Positions 54,025 to 63,141 of a stretch of 64,000 nt of DNA are shown one piece after another. A program made the position numbers and the translations under genes. Source of the DNA: Catalimonadaceae bacterium JC749 (GTDB lineage Bacteria > Bacteroidota > Bacteroidia > Cytophagales > Cyclobacteriaceae). Below the pieces are notes generated by a model. That model was not told the origin of the DNA and ran no database searches. It saw only the letters and a list, made by a program, of their open reading frames with translations. Each line of letters starts with the position of its first letter. Within the stretch, counting starts at the first letter, position 1. The stretch lies in the NCBI GenBank assembly GCA_021730635.1, contig JAJNNC010000001.1, positions 124,001 to 188,000 of the forward strand, in the 5' to 3' direction.

Positions 54025-54609
54025 CTAAAGCTCTACTTCCTGATCGGTCCATCTATGTTTTTTTAACTTTATTTCCCGGAAGTGTGAAGGTGTGAAACCG
54101 GTAAGTTCTTTAAACTGGTTAGAAAGATGTTGAACGCTGCTAAAGCCGATAAGATAGGCTATATCAGTAAGTGTAAGATCAGTATAGACCAGCCATTCTT
54201 TCACCTTCTCCAACCGTCTGTTGATAATGTACTTCTCCAATGTAATGCCTTCAGTAGCAGAAAATAATGCGCTCAGCGTATTATATTCCATAGAGAGCTT
54301 CTCCTGTAACAAACGTGAGAACTTTACAGGTACCTCATAGTCTTCAGGTTCCTTTAACACCACCTCAATGAGGTCTTTGATCTCCTGCACTACCTTGCTG
54401 TTGCGATCCTGGAGAAGCTCAAAGCCATTTTCCGCTAACACCTGCTGTATGGGGGCTAAAGAGGGCAAGCGAGAGGTTCCTGCCAAGGTTACCGAACCCA
54501 GATGGATTTCTTTCACGATGAGTCCCAGATCTGTAAAAGACCGGGTCAGTACACGCTTGCACCGATCGCATACCATCCCTTTGATGAAAATGGTTGTAGC
54601 ATCTTCCAT
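54025..54609 (-). CDS. HMA-AraC regulator 2 (CxxC HMA-like domain fused to AraC HTH)
   Basis: A 194-residue regulator. Residues 4-75 form an HMA-like fold with GMVCDRC (C14 and C17), and the C-terminal half is an AraC HTH (IINRRLEKVKEWLVYTDLTLTDIAYLIGFSSVQHLSNQFKELTGFTPSHFR). The domain order matches regulator 1 at 39058. It would sense Cu+ or Ag+ directly and activate the copper genes; this is inferred. It lies directly upstream of copA, and a copy of the proposed operator is 54 bp in front of its start, so it probably controls itself. Confidence 0.85.
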   Translation of the reverse strand: MEDATTIFIKGMVCDRCKRVLTRSFTDLGLIVKEIHLGSVTLAGTSRLPSLAPIQQVLAENGFELLQDRNSKVVQEIKDLIEVVLKEPEDYEVPVKFSRLLQEKLSMEYNTLSALFSATEGITLEKYIINRRLEKVKEWLVYTDLTLTDIAYLIGFSSVQHLSNQFKELTGFTPSHFREIKLKKHRWTDQEVEL

Positions 54610-54662
54610 ACCTGATAGTGTTGGTTACTGATGCCAAATTCAGAAGAATGCCGGTATTTTGC

Positions 54663-54695
54663 TTTACACAATTATCGGAAGGTTTTATAAAATTT
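54663..54695 (-). promoter_or_regulatory. Proposed HMA-AraC operator upstream of regulator 2
   Basis: Plus-strand half-sites TTTACACAATT (54663-54673) and TTTATAAAATT (54684-54694), 21 bp apart, 54 bp upstream of the regulator start. The inner part ATCGGAA also occurs at the same place in the site at 51300. Confidence 0.65.
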
Positions 54696-54752
54696 TTCTC
54701 CACTGCATACAATCGCAGGAACAGAAACTTGAAGCTTGCAAGGCTGACAGCA

Positions 54753-55559
54753 TCAAAACAAACTAAGCTGCGCCTTTAGGTTAATGACTTCCTGCCTGGA
54801 GGGATACCACAAACCTACAATGGAAAAGTTTTCAGGAGTTGTTTTGGTATTTGCCATGAAAAAGGCCAGGTCAAACTGCTTTACATCCGCATAATGCTGG
54901 ATTCTTTGTATGGCTTTTTCTACGCCTGTCTTTCTGGCTACTCTCTCTATATTTTCATCCGTTACCTCTGCGGTGTGGCCTGCACAATCTTGATGGCCGG
55001 AAAGTCCCTGACAGCGCCATTGAACAAAAATCCGGAAGGGTAAAAAAGACAACTGTTTTTCTACCTCCTCTGAGAGTCTGTTTTGGTTTTTCAGAATGTC
55101 AAGATGGTACTCGTGGGCTGCTTTTTCTTTCTCCGTTTTGGGCAAACTCCATACGCTGTCAATGGCACCTACCTTGATAAAACCCAGGGAAGCTTTGGTT
55201 TTCTTCTGTGCTTCTTCAAGTGCCGTCAAACAAGGGTAATGCCAGGAAGCATTAGCCTCAATGAACCGGTCTCTCCGGCTCCAACCTTTGTTCGGATACA
55301 GCCTGCCTACCCTTTGGATATCTTTGCTCATGATATTATAACATTCCGGACGATAGTCCTGTCGGCTTCTGGCGATAGGAGCTTCAATCCAGTCAAACAC
55401 ATGATAAGATAAATGATTGGGCACATAACGTAAGGGAATAGGATGCAAGCGGATGACCTTACCTTTTTCTGTACACCCCCCGGCAAACAGCACTTCCGTA
55501 GAAGCAGTGGTCAGATCAGGATAGGATTTTCCCCATATAAGTATCCGGGTGGTTTTCAT
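54753..55559 (-). CDS. Hypothetical protein
   Basis: A 268-residue cytosolic protein with no signal or membrane segment. The opening MKTTRILIWGKSYPDLTTASTEVLFAGGCTEKGKVIRLHPIPLRYV and the DWIEAPIARSRQDYRPECYNI stretch look like a conserved family of unknown function; I cannot name it. It has several conserved Trp, Arg and His. ATG 55559 is preferred to a TTG at 55580 because the similarity starts there. No functional link to its neighbours is visible. Confidence 0.65.
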   Translation of the reverse strand: MKTTRILIWGKSYPDLTTASTEVLFAGGCTEKGKVIRLHPIPLRYVPNHLSYHVFDWIEAPIARSRQDYRPECYNIMSKDIQRVGRLYPNKGWSRRDRFIEANASWHYPCLTALEEAQKKTKASLGFIKVGAIDSVWSLPKTEKEKAAHEYHLDILKNQNRLSEEVEKQLSFLPFRIFVQWRCQGLSGHQDCAGHTAEVTDENIERVARKTGVEKAIQRIQHYADVKQFDLAFFMANTKTTPENFSIVGLWYPSRQEVINLKAQLSLF

Positions 55560-55585
55560 CGGACACAAAGATAAGCACAACAGGC

Positions 55586-55768
55586 TTATCCATCTAGCCC
55601 TGCCACCGGTGATTTAGGGTAGGAGAAAACCAAGCTCACCGGGAGAATTTGTTCAGGCCGGCTGACATAGACAGCCGCTTCCGGCAAGCCATGTTTGAAA
55701 GTCCGGATTACGACAAATGTATCATTGGCTCCTGGCAGGTAGTTTAAGGAGATCCAAGGTTCATACAC
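55586..55768 (-). CDS. Possible small hypothetical protein
   Basis: A 60-residue frame that fills the gap between the DUF2383-like gene and the hypothetical gene, overlapping the former by 8 bp. Its sequence (MYEPWISLNYLPGANDTFVVIRTF...) has a beta-strand-like pattern. No family is recognised, so it may be chance coding. Confidence 0.3.
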   Translation of the reverse strand: MYEPWISLNYLPGANDTFVVIRTFKHGLPEAAVYVSRPEQILPVSLVFSYPKSPVAGLDG

Positions 55769-56213
55769 TGTAATACAAACCAGTCATTCTTCTCAGATCT
55801 GATAAGGCTACTTTGATATTTTCCTGCTGACCTATGACTAAATACTGAGTGGATGAAATAGTGGTTTTCTGTTCCAGCAAGTTCTTTAATTGGTGTAAAA
55901 CCCTGTACTCGTATTGCAGGCATTCTTCCAAGGTTTGTTCCACCTGATGCATGATGTATAATAGATAAGGCTGGGCAAAATATTCCTGGATCACATTGGT
56001 TTGCTGGCAAAAGGCAACAGGTACTCCTCCTAAATCCCGGATTTCTTCTTTGATGGTGCGCTTAAAATTTTCTCTTTGCTCTGCCAGACTCATCAGCCGT
56101 CCCTTCAGAGCAGGCTGATCAATTTCTTCAGCAGCTTTTTGATATCCTTTCTTCGCGTCATAATTCTCAACAAGCAAACGATTTAACAATTGTACTACAC
56201 CTGCTTCTTTCAT
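55761..56213 (-). CDS. DUF2383/PA2169-like four-helix protein
   Basis: A 150-residue, nearly all helical protein. The opening MKEAGVVQLLNRLLVENYDAKKGYQKAAEEI and the following Glu-rich helix (LAEQRENFKRTIKEEIRDLGG) match the rubrerythrin-like PA2169 (DUF2383) family, which lacks a full di-iron set in many members. A role in stress is suggested for the family, but is not established here. Confidence 0.75.
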   Translation of the reverse strand: MKEAGVVQLLNRLLVENYDAKKGYQKAAEEIDQPALKGRLMSLAEQRENFKRTIKEEIRDLGGVPVAFCQQTNVIQEYFAQPYLLYIMHQVEQTLEECLQYEYRVLHQLKNLLEQKTTISSTQYLVIGQQENIKVALSDLRRMTGLYYSV

Positions 56214-56441
56214 GGTATATTAGATTTGTCCGTAAATGTTCAAAAAATACAAAACCTCAGGACGACCGCTAAAATCTGATTTTTTACGGTGTAAAGGTAT
56301 AAAATCCACGCTTCACGATAGAGGAAAGGGATTTTACGTTTTTATTAATATACCAGGGAAAAGAAAATAATTTGTTAATCTATCATAAAAGCTAGCAGCC
56401 GCAAAAAATACATTGATCCAACAATTTCAATCAATCCCTCA

Positions 56442-57692
56442 TTACAGTTTTAGCCGAATGCCCTTCCTGCTCAAGAAGCCAGTCACCCACACACATAATA
56501 AAGCAAAAACAAAGGATTTGACCAGCCCTACCCCTCCGGTGAGCATCATGTCCGGCCAGTGGATTCCCAAAAGCGTAACCCCGGCATAGGCAAAATAAGG
56601 TATTAAATAACAGAGCAAGGTATCGGTTCCGGCCGGTTTAATAAACCTGAACCAATGTGCCTTTCCTTTCCAATCGGCTAAAATATAGATCACCATAAAG
56701 GCCAGGATGGTCAAAGCACTGCAGATAAACAACCAGGCAGGGGTGGCACCTAGTTTGGAGATACCCCAGAAAGTGCGGGTATACAGGCCTAAAACGATGA
56801 GTCCGGCAGAAAGCACAAGCAAAAGGAGCATCATCGGCTTAAGCGCATTTTGTTTTCTGAAATGCTGAAACACCAGGGTTGTCAAAACACCTCCCAGGGT
56901 GAAGGCTGGCAAAGTGCCTCCGATAATGGGGTTAGGAAGCCATTGAAGAATACTATCTTCGGATATCATATTGGCACTGGAAACCATACTCAGCACACAA
57001 AAGAGAATCCAGGCTGCCACTATTAATTCATATCTTTTTCCGGAAAAAGCAGTGATGAGCGAACCCACCAGGTAAGACCATCCAATCAACCCCAGAATAC
57101 CCCACCAATACACAGAAAAACGGTCTATATTGTCGCCTTCCCCGCCACGGAATACAAAAGCCAGCGTCAGCAAGATCACAATGCCGATCCCCTGTCCTGT
57201 TCTGGCAAGCCAGGGGCGGATCGTTTTCGGATACACATTCCAGATCAGAATAAAAGACAGGCAGGAAAGGGTGTACCATACCACCCGAGGCATTCCGGTA
57301 GCGGCCGCATGTATATTCTCTCCATTGACCAGAAATACACCCATCACCAGCAAAGCCAACGAACGACTTCCAATGTGGAGTAGCAATTGCAGGCTGTTAT
57401 CTCCCTTTTTCCTTCGGTGGGCTACTGCCAGAGGAATAGACATACCTACAATGAAAAGAAAGGCGGGAAAGATAGTATCAGCCAGTCCCATCCCATCCAC
57501 GCCCTGGGGTACATGTTCTAACCATAAGGGGATATGCTGAAGCGACCAGAGGTCATTGACAAAAATCATCAACACCATAGTGATGGCCCGCAGAATATCA
57601 ATAGAAACTACTCTGGCAGTGGTCGATTGCAAAGCTGAATCCGTACTTAGTTCACGGACCTGGGTGGGAGCGAGCGTTTTGGTGGCATCCAT
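56442..57692 (-). CDS. DUF5009/HGSNAT-like acyltransferase membrane protein
   Basis: A multispanning inner-membrane protein of 416 residues from ATG 57692. The N-terminal part has the conserved SIDILRAITMVLMIFVNDLWSL and GMGLADTIFPAFLFIVGMSIPLAVAHRRK sequences typical of the DUF5009/heparan-alpha-glucosaminide N-acetyltransferase-like group. About ten helices follow. It may transfer acetyl groups to glycans across the membrane, but the substrate is unknown. An upstream frame to 57845 adds a poor N-terminus and is not used. Confidence 0.8.
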   Translation of the reverse strand: MDATKTLAPTQVRELSTDSALQSTTARVVSIDILRAITMVLMIFVNDLWSLQHIPLWLEHVPQGVDGMGLADTIFPAFLFIVGMSIPLAVAHRRKKGDNSLQLLLHIGSRSLALLVMGVFLVNGENIHAAATGMPRVVWYTLSCLSFILIWNVYPKTIRPWLARTGQGIGIVILLTLAFVFRGGEGDNIDRFSVYWWGILGLIGWSYLVGSLITAFSGKRYELIVAAWILFCVLSMVSSANMISEDSILQWLPNPIIGGTLPAFTLGGVLTTLVFQHFRKQNALKPMMLLLLVLSAGLIVLGLYTRTFWGISKLGATPAWLFICSALTILAFMVIYILADWKGKAHWFRFIKPAGTDTLLCYLIPYFAYAGVTLLGIHWPDMMLTGGVGLVKSFVFALLCVWVTGFLSRKGIRLKL

Positions 57693-58001
57693 TTCGGTGC
57701 AGGATAATGCTATGTAAATAGCATTAAATATAGCATAAAAGTATGAAATATACGCATCATGAGCCTGGCCTTGCCATTTTGCCGATTCCTTTCTCCGGGC
57801 GTAACAGTTGATGGAAAATGAAGTACCCCATGAGCCATTGAGCAAATTTTAACCTGCTAAAAACGCTTGCTCCTGCCTGATTTCCCTTTGCCATATAAAG
57901 AATATTTGTATCTTGCTTTTCAAACTTCGCTCAGGCTGGAACCTTTGGGCTAAGACTGTCTTACTTAATGATTACACAATAAACCTAAAACCTTAGTATT
58001 A

Positions 58002-59372
58002 ATGAATCATTTTAATATTAACCGTCGCCAATTTCTTCAAACGGCTTCGGCTTCTCTGGCACTTTCCACCTTTGGTATGGGAGGGCTGGACATTATCTAC
58101 CAAAACCAACCACGCCGGGTTGCCTTGATCGGTACAGGATGGTATGGCAAAAGCGACTTGTTCCGGTTGATTCAGGTAGCGCCTGTGGAAGTGGTAGCCC
58201 TCTGCGATGTAGACAAAAATCTGCTCAATGAAGCAGGCACTATGGTAAGCCAGCGGCAGAAGTCTGGCAAGACCCCTCGCCTCTACAACGATTACCGGAA
58301 AATGCTATCCGAAAATGAGCTGGATATTGTATTGATCGGAACGCCTGACCATTGGCATGCCCTCCAAACCATCGATGCCCTGAAAGCGGGTGCCCATGTT
58401 TATGTACAAAAGCCCATCAGTGTGGATGTGATGGAAGGGGAAGCCATGCTCGCCGCAGCCCGTAAATATAACAAGGTCGTACAGGTTGGCACCCAACGGA
58501 AGAGTACCCCTCACCTGATCGATGCTAAAAAGAATATTGTGGATGCCGGCCTGCTCGGGAAGATTTCCCATGTGGACATGTGCTGCTACTTTCATATGCG
58601 GGCTAATGGCAATCCACCGGTAGAACCAGTACCGGATTTTCTGGATTATGAAATGTGGACAGGCCCTGCTCCTCTACGTCCTTATGATGGACTGCCACAT
58701 ATACGCTGGTGGCGAACCTTTATGGAATATGGCAATGGCATCATGGGTGATATGTGCGTCCATATGTTGGATACTGTGCGCTGGATGCTGAACCTGGGCT
58801 GGCCGAAACGTATTAGCTCCACGGGGGGTATTTATGTACAGAAGGAAGGTAAATCCAATATAGCTGACACTCAATCTGCCGTTTTTGAATATGACGAGCT
58901 CAACTGCGTATGGCAGCATCGCTCCTGGGGTACTCCTGCCAATCCGGAATATCCCTGGTCCCTGACCCTGTATGGAGAAAAAGGCACTCTGTGGGCAAGC
59001 ACCATGGCCTACGATTTCATCCCTCAGAATGAAGACCAGAAGAAGATACACAAAGATGTGGTGTATGAAAAAGAGAAATATCCCGAAGATCTCAAGGAGG
59101 AGCGCATTGAATTGAATGCAGCCCCTGCTACCCGGTTGCATATGCTCGACTTTCTAGCGGCTATTGACAAAAATAGCCGGCCGGTGGCTGACATCGAGGA
59201 GGGGCATATCTCTACGGCAAGTTGTATTCTGGCCAACGTATCCATGGAAACGGGACGTCCTATTGTGTACGATCCTCAGAAACGCCAAATTGTGGGAGAC
59301 TCTGAATTGAATAGTTTTCTTCAGCGTAGTTACCGTCAACCCTGGGAACACCCCGATCCCAGCAGCGTGTAA
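58002..59372 (+). CDS. Gfo/Idh/MocA oxidoreductase with Tat signal
   Basis: A 456-residue enzyme. The N-terminus has a Tat-type signal (NRRQFLQTASASLALSTF). The Rossmann NAD(P) motif is ALIGTGWYGKSD, and a KP motif (VQKPISVD) takes the place of EKP. The body matches the periplasmic Gfo/Idh group common in Bacteroidota sugar clusters, which oxidises or epimerises sugars. It starts the plus-strand cluster that continues with a haem dehydrogenase, a TIM-barrel enzyme and an SDR. Confidence 0.88.
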   Translation: MNHFNINRRQFLQTASASLALSTFGMGGLDIIYQNQPRRVALIGTGWYGKSDLFRLIQVAPVEVVALCDVDKNLLNEAGTMVSQRQKSGKTPRLYNDYRKMLSENELDIVLIGTPDHWHALQTIDALKAGAHVYVQKPISVDVMEGEAMLAAARKYNKVVQVGTQRKSTPHLIDAKKNIVDAGLLGKISHVDMCCYFHMRANGNPPVEPVPDFLDYEMWTGPAPLRPYDGLPHIRWWRTFMEYGNGIMGDMCVHMLDTVRWMLNLGWPKRISSTGGIYVQKEGKSNIADTQSAVFEYDELNCVWQHRSWGTPANPEYPWSLTLYGEKGTLWASTMAYDFIPQNEDQKKIHKDVVYEKEKYPEDLKEERIELNAAPATRLHMLDFLAAIDKNSRPVADIEEGHISTASCILANVSMETGRPIVYDPQKRQIVGDSELNSFLQRSYRQPWEHPDPSSV

Positions 59373-59424
59373 AGCTGTCGTAGAAGAAATATATTCATCA
59401 AACCTTATCGTTCTTTCATGTCTC

Positions 59425-61983
59425 ATGACGAAGCTCGGATATGATATTAGCTTGTGGGGTGTGATTCTCATCAGCCTGCTGGGTTGTACAACGGCATCCG
59501 AAAACCAACAGGAAGAAGGACCTTCTCCTACTCGAACGCCCACGGAAGAAGCAGCCTCGTTTCAACTTGACGACGGTCTGACAATAGAGCTGGTGGCTGC
59601 TGAACCGATGGTGCAGGATCCGGTAGTCATCACTTTTGACGAAGACGGCAGGCTTTGGGTGGTAGAGATGCGAGGCTTTATGCCCACTATCGATGGAGAA
59701 GGAGAGGAGGAACCTGTGGGTCGCATCTCCGTGCTGGAAGATACAGATGGCGATGGGCAGATGGACCACAGCACGGTGTATCTCGACAGCCTGATCATGC
59801 CCAGGGCACTCGCTTTGGTTCCCGGCGGAGCTTTGGTGGCAGAAAACGAAGCCTTATGGCTGACACAAGACCTGGACAGTGATCTTAAGGCTGATACAAA
59901 AACCCTGATTGATTCGGCCTATGCCGGGAGTGCGCTACCCGAACATGCCGGCAATGGGTTGTGGCGGGGTATAGACAACTGGTATTACAATGCCAAATCC
60001 CGCTTTCGTTATCGCCTGAGGGAGGGAAAATGGCAGCGCGATAGTACAGAATTTCGCGGACAGTGGGGGATCAGCCACGATGATGAGGGCCGACTGTATT
60101 ATAATTACAATTGGTCGCAACTGCATGCTGATCTGGTGCCTCCCAATTATTTTTCCAGAAACAAAAACCACACACCCACCACAGGCATTGATCATGGCCT
60201 TACCATTGACCGGCGAATCTATCCTATCCGTGCTAACCCGGCGGTAAACCGGGGTTATATTCCCGGTACCTTAAACGAAGAAGGCCGCCTGTTGGAATTC
60301 ACTGCCGCCTGTTCACCCCTCTTCTATCGGGGCACCGCGTTGCCTGAAGAATACTATGGTAATGTTTTCGTCTGTGAACCTTCCGGCAATCTGATCAAAC
60401 GCAATGTGGTGGTGAAAGCAGGACTACAGTTGACTGCCCATGACCCACACCCCGGAAAAGAATTTCTGGCCTCTACCGACGAACGATTTCGTCCCGTACA
60501 TCTGACGACAGGGCCGGATGGCGCCCTCTACGTGGCCGATATGTACAGAGGACTGATCCAGCATGGGGCCTATGTGACGCCTTATCTGCGGGAGCAAACC
60601 CTCGAACGCAAGCTGGTACAACCCATCCATTATGGAAGAATCTGGCGAATTGTTCCCAAAAACGGGAAGCCATCGGCACCGGTAAAACTTTCCGGGATGT
60701 CTTCTGCAGAACTAGTAGATTATTTATCGCATGCCAATGGATGGTACCGGGATATGGCACAGCGGCTGTTGATTGAGCGAAAAGAGACCAACATACAGCA
60801 GACACTCACAGAAGTAGCTTTACAAGGAGAAAACTATCTGGGCAGGTTCCATGCCTTATGGACACTGGAAGGTTTACAAATGAGCCAGCCGGCGTTGCTG
60901 CTTTCACTCCTACACGACCAGAATCCGCTTATCAGCACCACTGCTCTACGGCTGCTGGAACCTCTGGCCAAAGCAGACCCTGCAATACGTGCAAAACTAG
61001 TGCAGGAGTTGCTGAGCATAGGGTCAAAAGCCCCCATTGAACAAATATTGCAGATAGCACTGACAGCGGAGATGCTCGACCCAAAAGTTGCACACCAACT
61101 GTTAACAGCTGTTGTTGTACAATATGATACTTCTGCCTTGATCCGGGATGCCGTTCTGAGTAGCCTTCAGGATCAGGAGTTTGCTTTTATGAAAGCCTTA
61201 TGGAAGTCTTCCGCATGGAAAGACCATCAACCCGCCCGGGAAATCTTTCTGGAAATGCTGACCACCGCTATCGTCCGGAAGAGAGAACCTGCCGAACTGA
61301 CTGCGCTTTTAACCTTACTGGATGTGGATAAAGCCTCTTTTGGCTGGCAGGAAGAAGCGGTACTCACTGGCCTGTCGATCCAGGGAAGTACCGGTCAGAT
61401 GAAGCCCGTCAGGCTGGCCACAGCACCCGCTATTTTAACCCGGTCTGACAGTGAGATAGCATCGTCACGCCTTCCTGCCCTGGCAGCTTTGTTTGAATGG
61501 CCAGGACATGCTGCCGCAACTAACTCCATGCCTAAACAAAAAGCTTTAAGTGAAGAAGAACAACAACAGTTTGCGTTGGGAAGACAGCATTATCTTACTA
61601 CCTGTGCCGGATGTCATGGCACAGACGGAGCGGGTTTAAGCCGGTTTGCTCCGCCCCTCATCGGCTCTGAATGGGTTCTTGGCGATGAAAAACGGCTATC
61701 GCTCATCATTCTGCATGGCATGGAAGGTCCTGTAAAAGTAGTCGACAAGGTCTACGATGCACCAGAGATATTACCCGTGATGCCAGCGCACTCTACGATG
61801 GACGATGCTGCTATTGCCGCTATCCTGACCTACATCCGAAATGCCTGGGGCAATCAGGCCAGTGCGGTTAGTAGAGGGCTGGTGGGTAAAACCAGGCATA
61901 CCTCTCAGGGAAGAGTGGTTCCCTGGACAGCCGAAGAACTGAACCAGCATATGCTGGAGTCCGAGACTCCTGCCGGTCAATAA
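59425..61983 (+). CDS. PVC-type haem-binding membrane-bound dehydrogenase
   Basis: An 852-residue lipoprotein (signal ending LLGC). The first 420 residues form a propeller-type dehydrogenase domain with PVC-type phrases (FQLDDGLTIELVAAEPMVQDPVVITFDEDGRLWVVEMRG; HPGKEFLASTDERFRPVHLTTGPDGALYVADMYRG). A HEAT-like helical stretch follows (about 430-700). The C-terminus has a cytochrome c domain with CAGCH (C727, C730, H731). It would oxidise a sugar or alcohol and pass electrons through its own haem. It lies 52 bp after the oxidoreductase gene. Confidence 0.88.
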   Translation: MTKLGYDISLWGVILISLLGCTTASENQQEEGPSPTRTPTEEAASFQLDDGLTIELVAAEPMVQDPVVITFDEDGRLWVVEMRGFMPTIDGEGEEEPVGRISVLEDTDGDGQMDHSTVYLDSLIMPRALALVPGGALVAENEALWLTQDLDSDLKADTKTLIDSAYAGSALPEHAGNGLWRGIDNWYYNAKSRFRYRLREGKWQRDSTEFRGQWGISHDDEGRLYYNYNWSQLHADLVPPNYFSRNKNHTPTTGIDHGLTIDRRIYPIRANPAVNRGYIPGTLNEEGRLLEFTAACSPLFYRGTALPEEYYGNVFVCEPSGNLIKRNVVVKAGLQLTAHDPHPGKEFLASTDERFRPVHLTTGPDGALYVADMYRGLIQHGAYVTPYLREQTLERKLVQPIHYGRIWRIVPKNGKPSAPVKLSGMSSAELVDYLSHANGWYRDMAQRLLIERKETNIQQTLTEVALQGENYLGRFHALWTLEGLQMSQPALLLSLLHDQNPLISTTALRLLEPLAKADPAIRAKLVQELLSIGSKAPIEQILQIALTAEMLDPKVAHQLLTAVVVQYDTSALIRDAVLSSLQDQEFAFMKALWKSSAWKDHQPAREIFLEMLTTAIVRKREPAELTALLTLLDVDKASFGWQEEAVLTGLSIQGSTGQMKPVRLATAPAILTRSDSEIASSRLPALAALFEWPGHAAATNSMPKQKALSEEEQQQFALGRQHYLTTCAGCHGTDGAGLSRFAPPLIGSEWVLGDEKRLSLIILHGMEGPVKVVDKVYDAPEILPVMPAHSTMDDAAIAAILTYIRNAWGNQASAVSRGLVGKTRHTSQGRVVPWTAEELNQHMLESETPAGQ

Positions 61984-62005
61984 AATCCTATAGCTACTGC
62001 GTACT

Positions 62006-63121
62006 ATGAAAATTAAACCTAAAACACAAAAATCAGATCCTCAGGGAGATGCTATCAACAGACGCACGTTCCTGCAACGGGCTAGCGCAGGCGCTGTGGC
62101 ACTGTCATTTCCGGGTATCCCTACCCTGGCCTCACTTTTTAAAGAGGTGCCCATGGGTGTCGTCGTGCATTCTTATGCCAGCCGCTGGCACTCAGAAACA
62201 CCCAGCAAAAAGTATCCGGGATTTCAACAGGCCATCGACCTGTTAGAACATTGCCATAAGATTGGCGCCGGTGGCATACAAGTGGGTGTCAATGACTGGA
62301 CGGCAGACTTTGCCCAAAAAGTCCGTGACAGAAGAGAAGCGTTGGGCATTTACCTGGAAGGGTCGATCGGCCTGCCCAAAACTAAGGAAGAGGTATCAGG
62401 CTTTGAGCAGGAAGTAATGCATGCCAAAGAAGCGGGTGTGCGTGTGTTGAGAACAGTATGTTTGGGTGGAAGGCGCTACGAGACTTTTTTCACACAGGAA
62501 GCATTTCAGGAATTTAAGAAAAATTCACTGGTAGCTCTGCAGTTGGCTGAGCCTGTGGTTCGAAAACACGCCATGAAACTGGCAGTAGAAAATCACAAAG
62601 ATTGGCGGGCTGATGAATTGGTCAGCGTCATGCAACAAATTGACAGCGAATGGGTAGGTGTTACCCTTGATTTTGGCAACAGCATCGCCCTGATGGAAGA
62701 TGCGATGGAGGTAGTACAAACCCTGGCGCCTTATGCCATGAGTACCCATGTCAAAGATATGGGGGTGGAAGAATACGACGAGGGCTTTCTGCTATCGGAA
62801 GTCCCCCTGGGAAGCGGTATTCTGGACTTACCAAAAATGGTAGCCATATGCAAAAAGCACAATCCGTCCATCACTTTCAATCTGGAAATGATTACCCGCG
62901 ACCCACTGGAAATTCCTTGTCTGCAAGAGGCCTATTGGGCAACTTTTGAGGGAGTCTCCGGCAGTGAGCTGGCCAGAACCCTTCGCATGGTAAGGCAGCA
63001 CCCCTATGCCTCGGCCCTTCCCAGAGTGACCCAACTGAGCGCCGAAGAACGGCTGGCTATTGAAGAAGACAATGTGGTAGCCTCCTTGACGTACAGCAAA
63101 AACAGATTAGCATTAAAATAA
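62006..63121 (+). CDS. TIM-barrel sugar isomerase/epimerase with Tat signal
   Basis: A 371-residue protein with a Tat-type signal (NRRTFLQRASAGAVALSFPG). The body fits the AP endonuclease 2-type xylose isomerase-like TIM barrel, including KLAVENHKDWRADELVSVM, GVTLDFGNSIALMED and TFNLEMITRDP, which usually carry the metal-binding Glu, Asp and His. It probably isomerises or epimerises a sugar or sugar acid. It begins 22 bp after the haem dehydrogenase. Confidence 0.85.
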   Translation: MKIKPKTQKSDPQGDAINRRTFLQRASAGAVALSFPGIPTLASLFKEVPMGVVVHSYASRWHSETPSKKYPGFQQAIDLLEHCHKIGAGGIQVGVNDWTADFAQKVRDRREALGIYLEGSIGLPKTKEEVSGFEQEVMHAKEAGVRVLRTVCLGGRRYETFFTQEAFQEFKKNSLVALQLAEPVVRKHAMKLAVENHKDWRADELVSVMQQIDSEWVGVTLDFGNSIALMEDAMEVVQTLAPYAMSTHVKDMGVEEYDEGFLLSEVPLGSGILDLPKMVAICKKHNPSITFNLEMITRDPLEIPCLQEAYWATFEGVSGSELARTLRMVRQHPYASALPRVTQLSAEERLAIEEDNVVASLTYSKNRLALK

Positions 63122-63141
63122 ATCAATATCAACTTTTAATT

